A program made the position numbers and the translations under genes. A stretch of DNA of 64,000 bases from Endomychus coccineus (Eukaryota > Arthropoda > Insecta > Coleoptera > Endomychidae), in the NCBI GenBank assembly GCA_958510875.1, contig OY294069.1, positions 179,907,112 to 179,971,111 on the forward strand. The letters are read 5' to 3'. Positions 22,530 to 34,854 of this stretch are shown here, piece after piece. Below the pieces are notes generated by a model. That model did not search any database. It was not told the origin of the DNA and was given only the letters and a program-made list of their open reading frames with translations. The first letter of the stretch is position 1, and every line of letters starts with the position of its first letter.

Positions 22530-22891
22530 TATATAAAAATTCTCGGGTAATAGGTCACTTAACACTCTGTTTTAAATTTTCGTCTTTACGTACGTTTCGG
22601 TCTCACGGCCATCATCAGAAGACTTATTACTTCAATAACCTGATTACTTAGAACTAATTGTATTAACACAATAATAATTCCGATTTCATGTTTCTGTTCG
22701 TTTCGGCGACGTTGGCATTTAAACGAAATTTGTGCGATAAGGACGCTTTGTGTTAATACAATTAGTTCTAAGTAATCAGGTTATTGAAGTAATAAGTCTT
22801 CTGATGATGGTCGTGAGACCGAAACGTACGTAAAGACGAAAATTTAAAACAGAGTGTTAATGTGACCTATTTCCCGAGAATTTTTATATAT
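22530..22891. repeat. large inverted repeat made of Penelope-like family 2 tails
   Basis: Arms 22530-22670 and 22749-22891 are nearly perfect reverse complements; the spacer is 78 bases. Each arm contains 'gtctttacgtacgtttcggtctcac' and the CTGATGATGG hairpin. Single-arm relatives lie at 31227-31480 and 57965-58055. The spacer also occurs in the 31 kb copy, so the arm plus spacer is the natural end of the element, and the second arm is an inverted partial copy. Confidence 0.85.
22801..22838 (+). ncRNA. hammerhead-like core in Penelope-like family 2
   Basis: CTGATGA (22801-22807), a 4-bp stem with GTGA loop (GGTC-GTGA-GACC), then GAAA (22821-22824) and CGTACGT. This is the order of the hammerhead core, and hammerhead motifs are known in PLE terminal repeats. 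There is one extra T between CTGATGA and the stem, and I could not define stem III and the cleavage triplet, so activity is doubtful. Confidence 0.3.
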
Positions 22892-24839
22892 AATTCATAC
22901 TGGGTCAAGAATCTTTATTACAAAATACATGTTAAGCATTAATTGATATGACAAACAGGCATCTTATAATTGGCAATTGTCGCACTTTTTGGGCCGTATA
23001 TTAGGCCTCTACATTCTATTAACTTCTATTGGCGTTATTACACTCTTTTTGATTTATTACAACTTTTTCTGTCATAAGTCGGGGCAATTTGGACCCAAAA
23101 AATGGCTAATAACTAGAGTATCCTAGAGCCAAGACATTCTTAATGTCCATATTCGTGATCAGCGCACCCGAAAACTTAAAGATTGACCAAAACTGAGGAA
23201 CGTAAAAATTTTAACCCAAAACGTGAAATAAAATTACAGAGGGACTGAACTATATCGTTTGAAGATGACACGCTAGTGTCAAAGCTATAGTCACGATTTG
23301 TTTCTTCAACATATGTGATAAAAACAGAGTAAAGGTGTTTTACATTATTATAACAATATGATAAAGTATCACAAAATAACGATTTCCACCATTGAATTAC
23401 ATAATGTTATAGTAACAATGGTTCAATTGTCACTACCACAAATGTTTTCCGATAATGTAAGTTCAATCTTACAGTAATATAAATATGACACTGTAGAATT
23501 GCTCTTGAGATAAATTAATGCGCCCGAAGCTTATTAGGTTTATTCTAGGGTAAAGAGGTTGGTATCGTGAGTATCTAATCGTCGGTCCTTTATCCGCTTC
23601 ACATAAACGGTTCCTCCTGTGGGAAATAAAACTATCTTCGTCATTGCTATTCTAAATATTTGGAATATATGAGCAAATTGTGATTCGTCATATACAACTG
23701 AAGATTGAAATCGATCGAAATCATTGTTATACGCCATATCCTGTTGTACGTACATTCCCAATACGTTTCGCTGGATAGAGAACGTTCTGGGAATATCGAA
23801 ATTTCCATTCGCTAATAGAAAATGTGTTGAAATGTAGCCAGAATCGTAGACGGATTGAGAAACTATTATTAGCGTTACAACGAAATTATATTTTAGAGTG
23901 GAAGTTAACTATTGTAAGGGCTCATAAATCTTTATCGGTATCTTTACTAAACAATCTGAAATGCAGTTTCAAACTGTACTTCCTAATTATAACAGTGAAG
24001 ATACCGGTTTTGTTTTGGATTTTACTTCGACAATAATATCCACCCCACCACCCCCTGTCTTAAGAATTTCAGTAAATTTGTAATATTGACCTTTATCGGA
24101 CTCGTGAATAAGGGTTAGAGTAATGATTAAATGAAATAACAATTACTATTTTGTGGTACTTGATAGTTCATCGGACAGTATTAGAACAAAGTTATATTAT
24201 GATTCAATTTTTCAGTTAAACCTTTCACAAATAACGAAACAGAAAATAGGTTCGAGGTCCCTTGTGGTACCCGTAGGTTACAGGTATACAGCGCGAGGTG
24301 TATGAAATATTGAAAAATCGAGGAATCTTAAAGAGTGCGGTAATCTTTGAATCTTTTTCTGTAAGATATCACAAGGATGTTGTAATAATTTTTTCTGTAT
24401 AAACCGTATAAGACATGATTTTATTGAGGTTAGTGTGCTTCTCATGAGCCAACCTCCAGGTCTCTAGACACTGTAACATGGTTTGATAGGTTTGTTGAAC
24501 TGAGATAATTTCATAAGTGTGGAAGAACAAGTAGAAATATTAAACTCCTTGAGAATTTTGGAAATTTCAACTATTATATTTTCAATATATGGAAGTTGGG
24601 CAATGGATAAAGGAGGTGGGGGGGGGGGGGGGGTTGGCTCAAGATGATTCCAAATTTTATGCAAAGGGTATTTCTTTATGGCTTTTTGAATGTAATAATC
24701 CTATTGAGAATAGCAGAAATAATAACACCGATATCTTTTTTTTATGCTATTAAGAGAATAGAGTGTTGTAGTTTTCAATGACAAATTTATTCAAGGGAAA
24801 TTCGAAATTATATTTTGGCTACAATTTCATTTTGTAAGG
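22892..24839. other. mostly non-coding; repeat copy 2 and a G tract
   Basis: Second copy of the dispersed repeat at 23308-23490. A C/CA-rich stretch at about 24041-24057 and a run of 16 G at 24618-24633. The frame 23540-23761 (minus) has no recognisable features. Confidence 0.5.
24618..24633 (+). repeat. poly-G run of 16
   Basis: Uninterrupted G16 preceded by 'ggaggt', in otherwise AT-rich sequence. The length may be an assembly or sequencing estimate. Confidence 0.85.
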
Positions 24840-25740
24840 CTAACATATTATATAATTTTATTTCATTATATAACTTTTACCAAAATTTTCATATGTTAAC
24901 AGATCATGAAAATTTGCTCTAGTTTCGTAACAATGATTTATCTTGGAGAAATGGACACTGCTATGAATGTATTTTATTGCTGACAGCATGTACAGGCCTT
25001 TCATGTTCAATATATTATTTTCAATAAAAAGAGGTATTGAATTCTTCCTGCTCCCTTTTCGAAAAATTACTCGCAGTATATAATTTCGAGTTATTTGTAG
25101 AGGCTTTAATACATTATAATAAGCTGAGCCCCAAATGCTTATCCCATATCTTAGGATACAAAATGTTAAGTCATCAAAAAGAATTTTATCGTTTAGAATA
25201 TTTCGTAGTACATAAAACGTATATAGTAATCTTGCGAGTTTTTTATTCAAATGATCAACATGAGTTGACCACTTGAGATTGACCCCCAATATCAGTGGTG
25301 TAATTTAAAAATAGAGATTTTAAGTTATTCATGTATTTAGTTTTAGAAACATTTAGATTCAATAGGTTTATATCTAACAAAGATTTGACAATATTTATAG
25401 CTTCTTGCGATATTTGCAGTACTCGATCCCAAGACTTCACAGAGTATATTAAGACCGTATCGTCTGCTTATGGAAGAATTATGAAGTGTTGGTTAAAATT
25501 CAACAATTTATTAATAAATATCAGAAATAGCGTTGAATCTATAATTGTACGTTGGGGTACACCCATCTTTATTGTTTTAATATTACTAATGGCATTGCCA
25601 ATCTTTACTTGCTGGTTTCTATCATAGAGATATGATTTAAACATATTTAATACATTACCCTTCACGCCAATTTCGTTCAATTTGAGAGGAGAAAGCAGAA
25701 CAAATATGTTTGCCTTCTGGAAAAGTTTCATTGTTACATT
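24840..25740 (-). pseudogene. CR1/Jockey-like LINE, reverse transcriptase to C-terminus
   Basis: Minus-strand pieces in family order: 25731-25468 with LNMFKSYLYDRNQQVKIGN and MGVPQRTI...TLFLIFIN (the GVPQGS-LGP-LFLIFIN motif with changes); 25469-25451 reads ADDTVL, the catalytic motif; 25440-25255 is the thumb; 25289-24858 holds LKWSTHVDHLNKKLARLLYT and LRYGISIWG, the usual C-terminal block. Two frame breaks separate the pieces. No RNase H follows, as in CR1/Jockey elements. The N-terminal half and the endonuclease are absent. Confidence 0.85.
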
Positions 25741-25884
25741 TCATAGAACTTGGTGGCACTTTTTCTTTTATTTTGAAGAGACAGAAGACCAACAACTTTT
25801 TGTATTTGATTTTAAGTTAGATTCTGTGTTGGAAATGTAATTCTTATAATTATTACGATAATCTATTTCATTTTATATTGGAAA

Positions 25885-26040
25885 AAAATCCAGATTTATC
25901 TGCAGCCTTACTTACATTATTAACCCCAAATAGTATTCAAACAGGCACTCTGATGATGACTACATGGTAGCTGAAAGTTCTTCAGTATTTTATTAGAAGT
26001 TTTAGTGGATGAGGTTGATTATTTTGTACTTACTATTAAC
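25885..26040 (+). repeat. Penelope-like family 1 tail, plus strand
   Basis: 'caaatagtattcaaacaggcactctgatgatgactacatggtagctgaaag' followed by the common tail ending near 'gaggttgattattttgtactta'. 5'-truncated. Confidence 0.65.
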
Positions 26041-28466
26041 TATGTTTGTTGAATGGACCTCCCCAGACAATACCATAAATAAAAAAGTATAATAGAATAT
26101 AATGATTTCCCGTTTTCGGAAATCATTTCTAACTTGAAGCTAATTTCCCACGAAACTTATGTTTCGATCTTGTCACGTGCGTTTTGGAAGTGTTTCAAGG
26201 CGCGTCGTGATTTATTCCGCATGTAAGAACGTACGTCATCGGTGGGTGTCCGATCCAGAACCAATTAAAATTACGTCTTACTCGTACCTGTTTTAAAGCG
26301 TTCGCCATGAATATCGAGAGAATGTAAAGAATGTTTCATCTGCTGGTCGATTGTACGCTTCGAATCGTGACGTGTATACGTCGTCACAATTCATTGTAAT
26401 GCAAAAACGCAATTTATCTGTGCCCTACATGGTACTTATTATATATACCAGTTCTCACAGATAAACACTACGCGGTAGCGATTGAACACAATCGTTACGG
26501 ATTTTCATGTAAAACTGAAACATAAAAAAAGAAATGAGTTATTTTAACATCTGTTCAACGCGGATTTCTGGGTCGACATTCCTGTGTCAGTTGAATTGCA
26601 TCATTACGATCAAATATTTAGTTGTGTGAAACAAATGAACGACAAATTCTTTAACCATTGTTGACACTACTTTTCACGGTGATGGAAGTGATTTTTCGAT
26701 TTTGTACTTGATACATTGTATGATGAAGAAGGTTTTACAGGTAGCTCTATTTTCCCAATGTTTTTTTATAGCATAAACAGGCTGTGATCACACTGTCTGA
26801 TAAAGCCGGTATTACATTACATAACATATTACATATCATTTACAACAAATTTTTACAAAATTTAGTAGCAAATATATAAGTTGGAACGAAAATAATAAAT
26901 CTCTTTGGTGAATATTGTGTATGATGACTGTAAAACAATGCTTGAAATTGAAGATTCACCCCAACTGGACATCCTGTATACATTCTCGAATATGATGAAT
27001 CATCAGAAGGACCGAATGAAATGCTTCACAGAAAATGCTGATACATCTCATCTGAATATTTATTGGTTGTGGAATAATTTCAATATTCGTTCCTGGCTCT
27101 ACAAGAGTTGGCGATTCAACAGCTTTATTTTGTTAACTTTATTGAAAATGCAAATCGAATTGTGAAACTTATGCCCAAGAAAGTTCCAGATGCTTGATTC
27201 GTTCGTTTTTTAAGGAACAGCTTCCACGGTCGTTTCTCGCTAAGGTTGGATTCAAAGCGCCCCCGCGAACCTCCTTTATAATTTCACCGAATCATATTCA
27301 GAATATGTATTTTCAAAGTCACTTCAATGTTCCATTCAGATCTGATGTTGTCGCGCTCTTTGATATCATATTGGGAAGCTAATCAATGTTTTCCAATTAA
27401 ACTTTGACTTCAAACAGTATACGTAATAATCCAATATCCAATCGTAACACTAATTTGAATGAATCAGTATACAAGACATTCAGATCAGATCAGATCAGAT
27501 TTGTCATGGTCGGTGTTCATCAGAAATCTCGTCTGTTGTTCACCACTAGAGATTCCAGATAGGCGGACTAGACGAGCTCAAGCTAGTCATCCGAGACCTG
27601 CAGAATTTTTTCCTACCACACTTAATTTTCCCATCGAACAGTGAAGTTGTGGAACTCTGTATCTAGTGAGATCTCTCCGTATGCCTATAAACTACAAACG
27701 ATGTTCTTCGAACATTACACTAGCCGACAGCCATTTTGTCTAGACCGAAATTTTTCGATTGTTTGGGTGTAAAATAGTAGGAAAGTCGCCGTCTAACCCG
27801 TCAGACTTTGCTTTTGTGGTTAGGACACGTGAAAAAACATTTTTCATCTTTTTTTACTATAACTTTGAAACAACGCAAGATAATTCAAATCTGATAAAAC
27901 TGCTTGAAAGCTTATAAACAGAGCTACATTTGATATGTAAGTGATCTTGCTAGAATGAACGGAACCCCTGATAAAAATGAATTTTTCTGTCAAAAAACGC
28001 AAAAATCACGTTTTTGTAATTTGCCTCCATTTTGATTTTCTAATAGACCCATTAACGAACGCAACGTCATCACTTGCCGTGTCTTAATATCCAAAAAAAG
28101 CACGGAACTTTTTACATTTTTAGGATGGCGAGCTTGATGCGGAATTATCTTGTCATCATTATGTCAGTTTAAATGACAGTGTCGAGCATCAACAACTCAA
28201 GAAGAGAAAGTCATCGACGTGTCCAGTGGAAGAATTGATTTCAGCTAATACACAATATGGTTTAGATATTTGTACTAATAGTCGTTTTCTAGTGTTATTG
28301 CTCTTTCCAGTAGAGACGAAACTAAAATTACGGAAACAATAGCGATCACAGAACCACAATCAAATTTTGACTTTCAAAATTAAGATGTTACCAACCACCA
28401 TAAAAATCCCTAAATGGACTAAATTAAACATTTTTGTTTAAAAACGGCATAAAAAGGGCAAATTAC
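26041..28466. other. no gene recognised; short microsatellite
   Basis: (GATCA)n at 27480-27501. Frames at 26905-27165, 27194-27382 and 27459-27644 have no family features. The segment 27830-28030 has the A/T-run texture of a MITE but I could not pair its ends. Confidence 0.5.
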
Positions 28467-28611
28467 AAAAAATAGTATAAACAACTCGTTTCCTAAGACC
28501 TTGAAGCACTCATTCTTTAAAAGAACTCGTGGCTTCGCCACTCGTTTTTTAAACTTGAATTCGTGCTTTAAGACGAGTCTTAGGAAACTCGTTCTTTAAT
28601 ATACTATTTTT
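28467..28611. repeat. 145-bp palindrome (MITE-like)
   Basis: 'aaaatagtata' on the left pairs with 'tatactatttt' on the right, and 'aactcgtttcctaagac' pairs with 'gtcttaggaaactcgtt'. The centre is itself a hairpin: 'gaactcgtggcttcgccactcgtt'. No coding capacity. It immediately precedes a LINE fragment. Confidence 0.8.
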
Positions 28612-28639
28612 CAACCACTTTTGCGACTTTTTTTAGCCA

Positions 28640-29230
28640 GAAACACGGAAAGACTTGGGAGCTAAGTCCTGAAATATCGTATTCGACTGGACATACAACA
28701 TTGTGACGAAACCCATGAACACTTACGTATCTTTGGTACTATGGACAAATATAACCCCCACAATAGTTACTGCTGAATTGAACAAGGTACTAAGACTTGC
28801 CTATCACAATATAACGGATGACATGGAACCCAGACCAATAGCAGCTGCAGAAGTACTGTTGGAGCTACTTCTAATTGACATCACGATCATTAATGAGACG
28901 AGAATGGGACTTCTGAGCCTATAAAACACGTATAGAAGATCTGTCATAATAGAAGCAAGGGAATTGTGGGCTGTAACATTCTCCAAATGAAACCAACAAA
29001 CTATATAACTCGCAAGAAGAAGTAGTTCGAGGTTATCATACAAGATCGGAAAGAGTGGACAGTCGACAACGTCGGGGCAAACCTGGCAAGAGAACCTGAT
29101 ATACAGACGGGTCCAAAACTAGGGAAGAAACTGGTGTTGGAATGTACAGCTTGAACGATTTCGTAAGAAAAGCTCATACTATACGACTTGCTTCAATGAA
29201 CACTGCCTGAAATTCTATTATAGGCTATAA
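28640..29230 (+). pseudogene. RNase H-type LINE fragment (R1/LOA/I group)
   Basis: Plus-strand codons read AELNKVLRLAYHNITDDMEP and EVLLELLLIDITIINETRM, the segment after the reverse transcriptase that normally reads KVQRLA...ITGAM...P..ALE..L...PL......EA. Further on, YTDGSK at 29100-29117 is the first catalytic block of RNase H, followed by TGVGMYS. Stops and frame changes occur between the two. 5' part shared with 33395-33660, so it is one family. Both ends truncated. Confidence 0.75.
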
Positions 29231-29749
29231 TTCGTAATCAGACAATCAATAATGTCAATACTAATATGGTAGTATTACATATCGTGCACAGCGTGCAGGA
29301 TTTTGTGTCACCATGGATGATGAAAGAAAAATTACAGGAAAATCCGTCTAATATCGCAATAATCATTCCTTACGTACTTTCTGCGAATTTTCAAGGTAAT
29401 AATTCCTTTGTAATAATGTTACGTGACTTATTTATAATGTAATTAGGAAATTTGTTATACTATTGTACAATATGAGATGAAAAAATTAACGATCAATTCT
29501 CCAGGTTACGTAAGGTCACCCTATAATGTTCCGCGACATTCGTTTCTGATAATAATCTTAGATGTAGACATTTTATTCGGTCAATGCTAATCTACGCTTT
29601 TCCCTGTACGTAAATAACGAATATAAATCAATAAATGTGAAACGAAAGTTGTTATTGTTTGAATATGATGCAATTATGAGTAGATACTCGGTAGAAAATA
29701 ATAGCGCACACTCCTTTTCAGGTAGAATAACAATTTGTTGCTCTATACC

Positions 29750-29838
29750 GAACAGTGATAACACGTCTATCGGTCTCAGGCAGCTGTTTCGCCTCTCTCA
29801 TAAGCTTGTCAGTGTAACGAGCAGGACAATGAAGTCAA
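29750..29838 (-). repeat. repeat family 3, copy 2
   Basis: Same 85-base unit as 2856-2942. On the minus strand the core reads CTGACAA, stem GCTT...AGGC, GAAAC, so the invariant G of CTGANGA is lost here. Confidence 0.5.
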
Positions 29839-29929
29839 TCTTCGAGGATTTCCGCCAGAGGTATATAAAACCCCATTTGGAAATGCTAAAGCACGAAATG
29901 ATCCGAACCTCATCACCATCGCACGGAAC

Positions 29930-30290
29930 TTTCTACAACTCGAAAGGGCCTGGAAGTAAACCTAGGCTCTAAACTGACCTGGCTCGAAAACCTCGAATAT
30001 CAAGTGAAGAAAGCCTCTGCGTCCTTTTGGGCGTGCAGAAGAGCTTTTAGCAGCACATGGGGATTACAGCAAGTTGCCTGCTCAATATACCTGAGGGGTA
30101 TGAGGTCGGCTCCAACGACGACCCTTGAAACTCCCGGATTACCAACTGGACACTTATATATAAAAACTGAGGCCATGAGAGCGGCGTTTAGGTCACTGGA
30201 CCAAAATACACTACTCTTGTGGACACTGAGCGATTTTAAGTGGTTAAGAAATGGTCATCAAAATTTCAAAATTCCAAACAGTTGATCCAA
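29930..30290 (+). pseudogene. RNase H-type LINE fragment, post-RT region
   Basis: Starts with LGSKLTWLENLEYQVKKASA, then SFWACRRAFSSTWGLQ, matching the L.SKL.W..H......KA...L..CRR..G..WG block that follows the reverse transcriptase in R1-like LINEs. After a deletion comes GMRSAPTTTLETPGLPTGHL and EAMRAAFR, the ITGAMRTTP..ALE...GL.PL....EA block. Frame is open for the second part (30004-30285). No RNase H follows. Confidence 0.8.
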
Positions 30291-31226
30291 TATGGCGGCT
30301 CGTTAATACTAGAAATACGTACTACCTCCAAACTGTGTCAAAATGGGTGAAACATGTTATATCGTTAAGCCTTCTCTAGCGCTCGACGAAGTTATATCGA
30401 ATGAAATAAAAAACTTATCCTAACGTTACGTATTTGGGGAAAATCGACTTTCAAGAAAATGTCCGTATCCCAAATCGATTGAACGGTCCCCTGTATTCGT
30501 ATAGTGTCTACGTATGATCAATATTTACCCATCTTCTTTGTGTTCGGCAATGTTTTAATGCTGATAATTTTGTTTGTCGAGTACACAGAAAAAATGCACC
30601 AGGTCACGTAAGATCTCATTTATGAATTTAGACAATACGGTAACAAAACAAATAGTGATTTCACTGAACTCATACTTTGAGAATGTATAACAGTTAATAT
30701 ATGGTACCGTTCTCGGTATAGTAAAAATCCCAAAATTTACATTAGCATTAGGTGATATCACGATCGCCATTGTTTTAGATCTATTCTTGATCAGATTTAG
30801 CAAATATTTTATTTAACGTCACTTATACATTCCAGTTACAGTCACAGACAAACTTCTTAGAAAGTTACATGCCTAGAGAAGTCATTGCTATCACGTGGAT
30901 AGTTGATGAAAGGTGAACAAATGTTATTGCAAAAGTGATTCCCCAGGCTCTGGAAATATTCGTGATACAAAGAGTTCCTACAGACTGATTTTATGCCTTG
31001 GAGACCAACAACTAGGATGAAAAAAGGATCTTTGGAAGTATCTCCACATTCACCAACTTAAGTTGGACCATCGGGATCTTTTAATGTCTAATTGTATCTT
31101 GTTTGAGACAGAGTGAGCCTAGGGTACGAGGCTGCCTCTTAAATCAGTGCGGTAAAATGGCGAATGTATGATATCGTGTAGCGATCAAATGGTACTTGTA
31201 ATCCACTAGAGATGTTACTTTCTATA
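30291..31226. other. no gene or element recognised
   Basis: AT-rich sequence. The frame 30555-30803 (minus) has no recognisable features. Confidence 0.5.
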
Positions 31227-31480
31227 TTAATAATGATTCTTGACCCAAGTATGAATTATATATAAATTCTCGGGAAGTATGTCACACAAAAACGTCTTTA
31301 CGTACGTTTCGTTCTCACGATCATCATCAGAAGATGCATTATGTCTAAAACGGGATTTCTTGAAACTAATTGTATCAGCACAAAGCGTCCTTATCGCACC
31401 AATTTCAATTAAAAATGCCCAAGTCGCCGAAACGAACTGAAACACGAATAATCCAAACTGTAACACATTAATATTTTAAG
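31227..31480 (-). repeat. Penelope-like family 2 end, single arm
   Basis: Minus-strand open frame (31466-31227) ends SSDDDRENETYVKTFLCDIL and ENLYIIHTWVKNHY. The same DNA forms the arm and spacer of the 22.5 kb inverted repeat. Because the end is coding on one strand and carries the CTGATGA...GAAA core (31306-31330 region), it looks like the 3' end of a retroelement ORF. Family 2 is linked to PLEs only by this shared end structure. Confidence 0.55.
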
Positions 31481-33394
31481 TATATGTATATGTATTAAGA
31501 ATCCGCTGCTCAGCAATTTTCTTACAAAATATGACTTCATGTCAACCAAAAAATATAACGCTCAAGTATCTACTTTCGAACAAGATGTTAAAGATTTATA
31601 AGGTAATAGAAAAAGGTTTCTATATTCATATATTCGTTTGATACCTACAAGAAATAAGAACAATTTGATTAGACATGAGCCTAAATATTCTTACATTCAG
31701 AGAAATAAATCGTACAACATACTGAAAATTCATAATAAAATGCGAAGTTTCATTACGGAGGGAAGTAATTATCTCTGAGAACCTGCTTAACAAAAAGAGT
31801 GTATTATAATTTGAGAGAGTTTCTGAATGACAATAATTTCCTCATATGATTTCCTTTAGAACATAATTCTTTATTTCTACATGTCTTAAATGTCACTTTT
31901 ACAGGAATATAGAAATCTTAAACTGTTTGTATTGTTATAGTTTTTATTATTTTGATGTTTCAATCATAGTACTCATACATTCCAAACTATAATAAGGCTA
32001 GTCCTATACGTACTAAATGGAGTACTATTAGAGAAATTTAACATATTTACACAGTGTATGACACTATGTACCCTTGGAAGGAATAAGTTCTATTCTATTC
32101 TATAGTGGTGACTTCGATTTAGTATACCTGCAGTCGTTATCGAGTGTGAACGCCCAAACTTTGACAGTGCTAAAAAATCGAGTAGATAGACTGCGGCTCA
32201 CGCTCTTGATCGGCAAACGAAGTCTCTCCCCCTTTCGTCTCACAAAATATACCACTACACCTACATCCACATGTTTGTTATTTTATCGATTCAATTCGAA
32301 CATCCTGCATCAGGTTATTTTGCCATTATGATAATATTTACATTAGTATAATCATAAATAATATTGAAGACGTATTTTTTGGCTCATATTAAGCATAAAT
32401 ACTCAATGTAAATCTGCAACATTAAACTTTTATTGTTCAAGAAATTTGATAGCTTAATTTGGAACAAGTGGAATTTGGAAGAATGTTGCATCACAAATTT
32501 ATTCATAATTAGTGAATATATAAAATATAGCAATAACTCAATCTAAATAAGAAGAACCACGTCGTAATAACTGGACAAATTGTGAATTCGAACTATTTTC
32601 AATATACCACATTCCTCTAATTTCCATGAACAACTGTTAAGTTGATTTCAACTGCTTGTTATGTTACTTTTAAATAAACTTTTTCTCTACGACACCAGTT
32701 AGTAACCCATTATAACTTGATTTATTAGTAAATATTATCATATTTTGCTTTGAATCCATCAAATTAGAATTCAGGAGTAATTAAGGATTTGAATAATTAT
32801 GTGATTCTTTCGAAGAAGTATCTTTTCTGGCAAGAATATTATGTAAAATATTTCTGATTGATCCTAGTCAATCATTTATGCATGAATATTGTATTACCAT
32901 TTCAACTATCTGAATTTTTGGAAAGGCAAAAGTATTGTTTAATATTTCTAATATGCTCAGTTCGAAAAGTCTGCACTTCTTTAGGTAATGTTTTTAAGTT
33001 TCACCTCGATTGATTTGAGTTCAATATATATTTGCTTCCAATTGACTAATTATTGAATACCAACCCTAACCAGCTACAGACTGAGGCGCCCATATATGGA
33101 TCTCATCCAATTCCTCCGAAGTGTTTGTAAGATTATGTATTGACGTCTTACACAACACAGAATCCATCTGAAAACAAAGATTTTTCCTAAAATCACTGTC
33201 GATGCAAACCTAAAATTCTCACGAATTTATTTTAATTTATATCTTTCACACGAACGAAGAAACTTTCCAAGAAACTAATATCTAGGGGTCGGGAGGAGTG
33301 ATATGTTTCGGAATTATCCTCAATTAATCTGGAACCAAGAGCTGGTAAAAGTCAAAAACAAGGGCGTGGCAACATTGATGCTATAGCCAGACAT
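31481..33394. other. no gene or element recognised
   Basis: Very AT-rich. A frame at 32074-32331 has no recognisable features. Confidence 0.5.
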
Positions 33395-33660
33395 ACATAC
33401 GGAAAAACGAGTAGGCTCAGTTTTGAAATATCGTATTGGACTGGAAATACAACATTGAAGTGGAACCCATGAATACTTACGCATCTTAGGTACGATGGAC
33501 AAATATAACCCACAAAACAGTTACGGCTGAATTGAACAAGTAACGGAGCAACTACAGCAACCTGTTGAAGAACTTGTACATACTATAGTACATAGGATTA
33601 GATTTACGGAGTAGGTGTTGTGAACCATTCAACCGGAATACACAAAAAGCCCACGTGGCT
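33395..33660 (+). pseudogene. RNase H-type LINE fragment, second copy
   Basis: 'gaaatatcgtattggactggaaatacaac' and 'atggacaaatataaccc' match 28672-28755. After about 60 codons the sequence passes directly to a degraded RNase H start ('aggattagatttacggagtag'). Shorter and more decayed than the 28.6 kb copy. Confidence 0.65.
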
Positions 33661-34854
33661 GAGATGATGCTGGTGAAAAGTAAAACCAATTCGACCTATT
33701 CCTACTGTAATCACTATTCCAGATCAAAAGCAGATTTTTGAAAGAAAAAAAAAGCTGAAATGCAACACAATATTTGGAGTAAGCGGAAACAAAATCTATA
33801 CGGTATTTGGAAGCATTCTGTAGCTTATACGCAAATCACGTGACAGATTGTATGTAATATAGTGACATCTGGTTGTAAGATGATGCACTATGTTCTGAAT
33901 AAAGAAGAGAACTGTTTCTAATTATCTGTTTGCTTGAAACGCACTGAATAAATTTTTATATTATATGCTAGATGCCACCACTAATACGCATGTTTGATGA
34001 AAATAATAAATAATAAACAATGCCTATGTATGAAGTGTCTTGATAATTAACAGTTTTCTTACGAAAACATTCAAATTAAAGGTTCTGCATTTGCAAACTA
34101 ACGATGTCCTCGCCAAAAATGCTAGAAATTCTCCGCTTTCAGCGAACTTGTACTACATACATATCAAGATAAATAAAATTCTATTCTAATTCTAATTCCA
34201 TGTCGAAATTCTTTCTCGATACCTTCGAATTAGCATAAAAAACGCGACTTCCTCGTTTGTAGTCTCGTTCTTTAAATAACTCGATAATGAATCACACAAG
34301 TGTTTCGCCAGAAAAATATTTACGGAGATGTGTCTAAAAAGTCGGCAGTTTGCTGTGTAACAGGCGCTTAAAAATAACAAAACAACGAAATAAAATTGGC
34401 TACGATATGTAAGCAGAATTCATCACAGTTACTATTATTATTAAGATTATGGAGGAGCGCGTTTAATTTATATGAAACAGCTGAACATTTTTCGTCAATG
34501 ACCAAGATGACTCCATTCCGATTAGTTGGGATTTACTTTGTATGACGAAATTCTATTCATAATTTGATACAGGTTTTCCTTCCAATTCAAGATGTTTAAA
34601 AAGCTATATTAATTCCCCCTTTTTTACAAAGTTTATGAAGAAAGATATTTTTAGAAATGTTACTTTGAGCGGGGTAATTGTTCCTTATTCCTTTCTTCAT
34701 TCATATGATCTAAACAGGGTGCTAACTTTGATGCACATGCAAATCTAATATTTAGTGCAGTCAAATATGGGTATTGGATCCATAAATCCTTGGGAAATGG
34801 ATCGATTTTGATGGGACAAAGTGCATTCTCTTCGAAATTCATCAGAAAAAAAGT
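33661..34854. other. no gene recognised
   Basis: AT-rich sequence; frames at 34192-34380 and 34660-34842 are short and unremarkable. Confidence 0.5.

Noticed and set aside
27480..27501. (GATCA)n run
   Set aside because: Ordinary microsatellite of four units, of no further interest.
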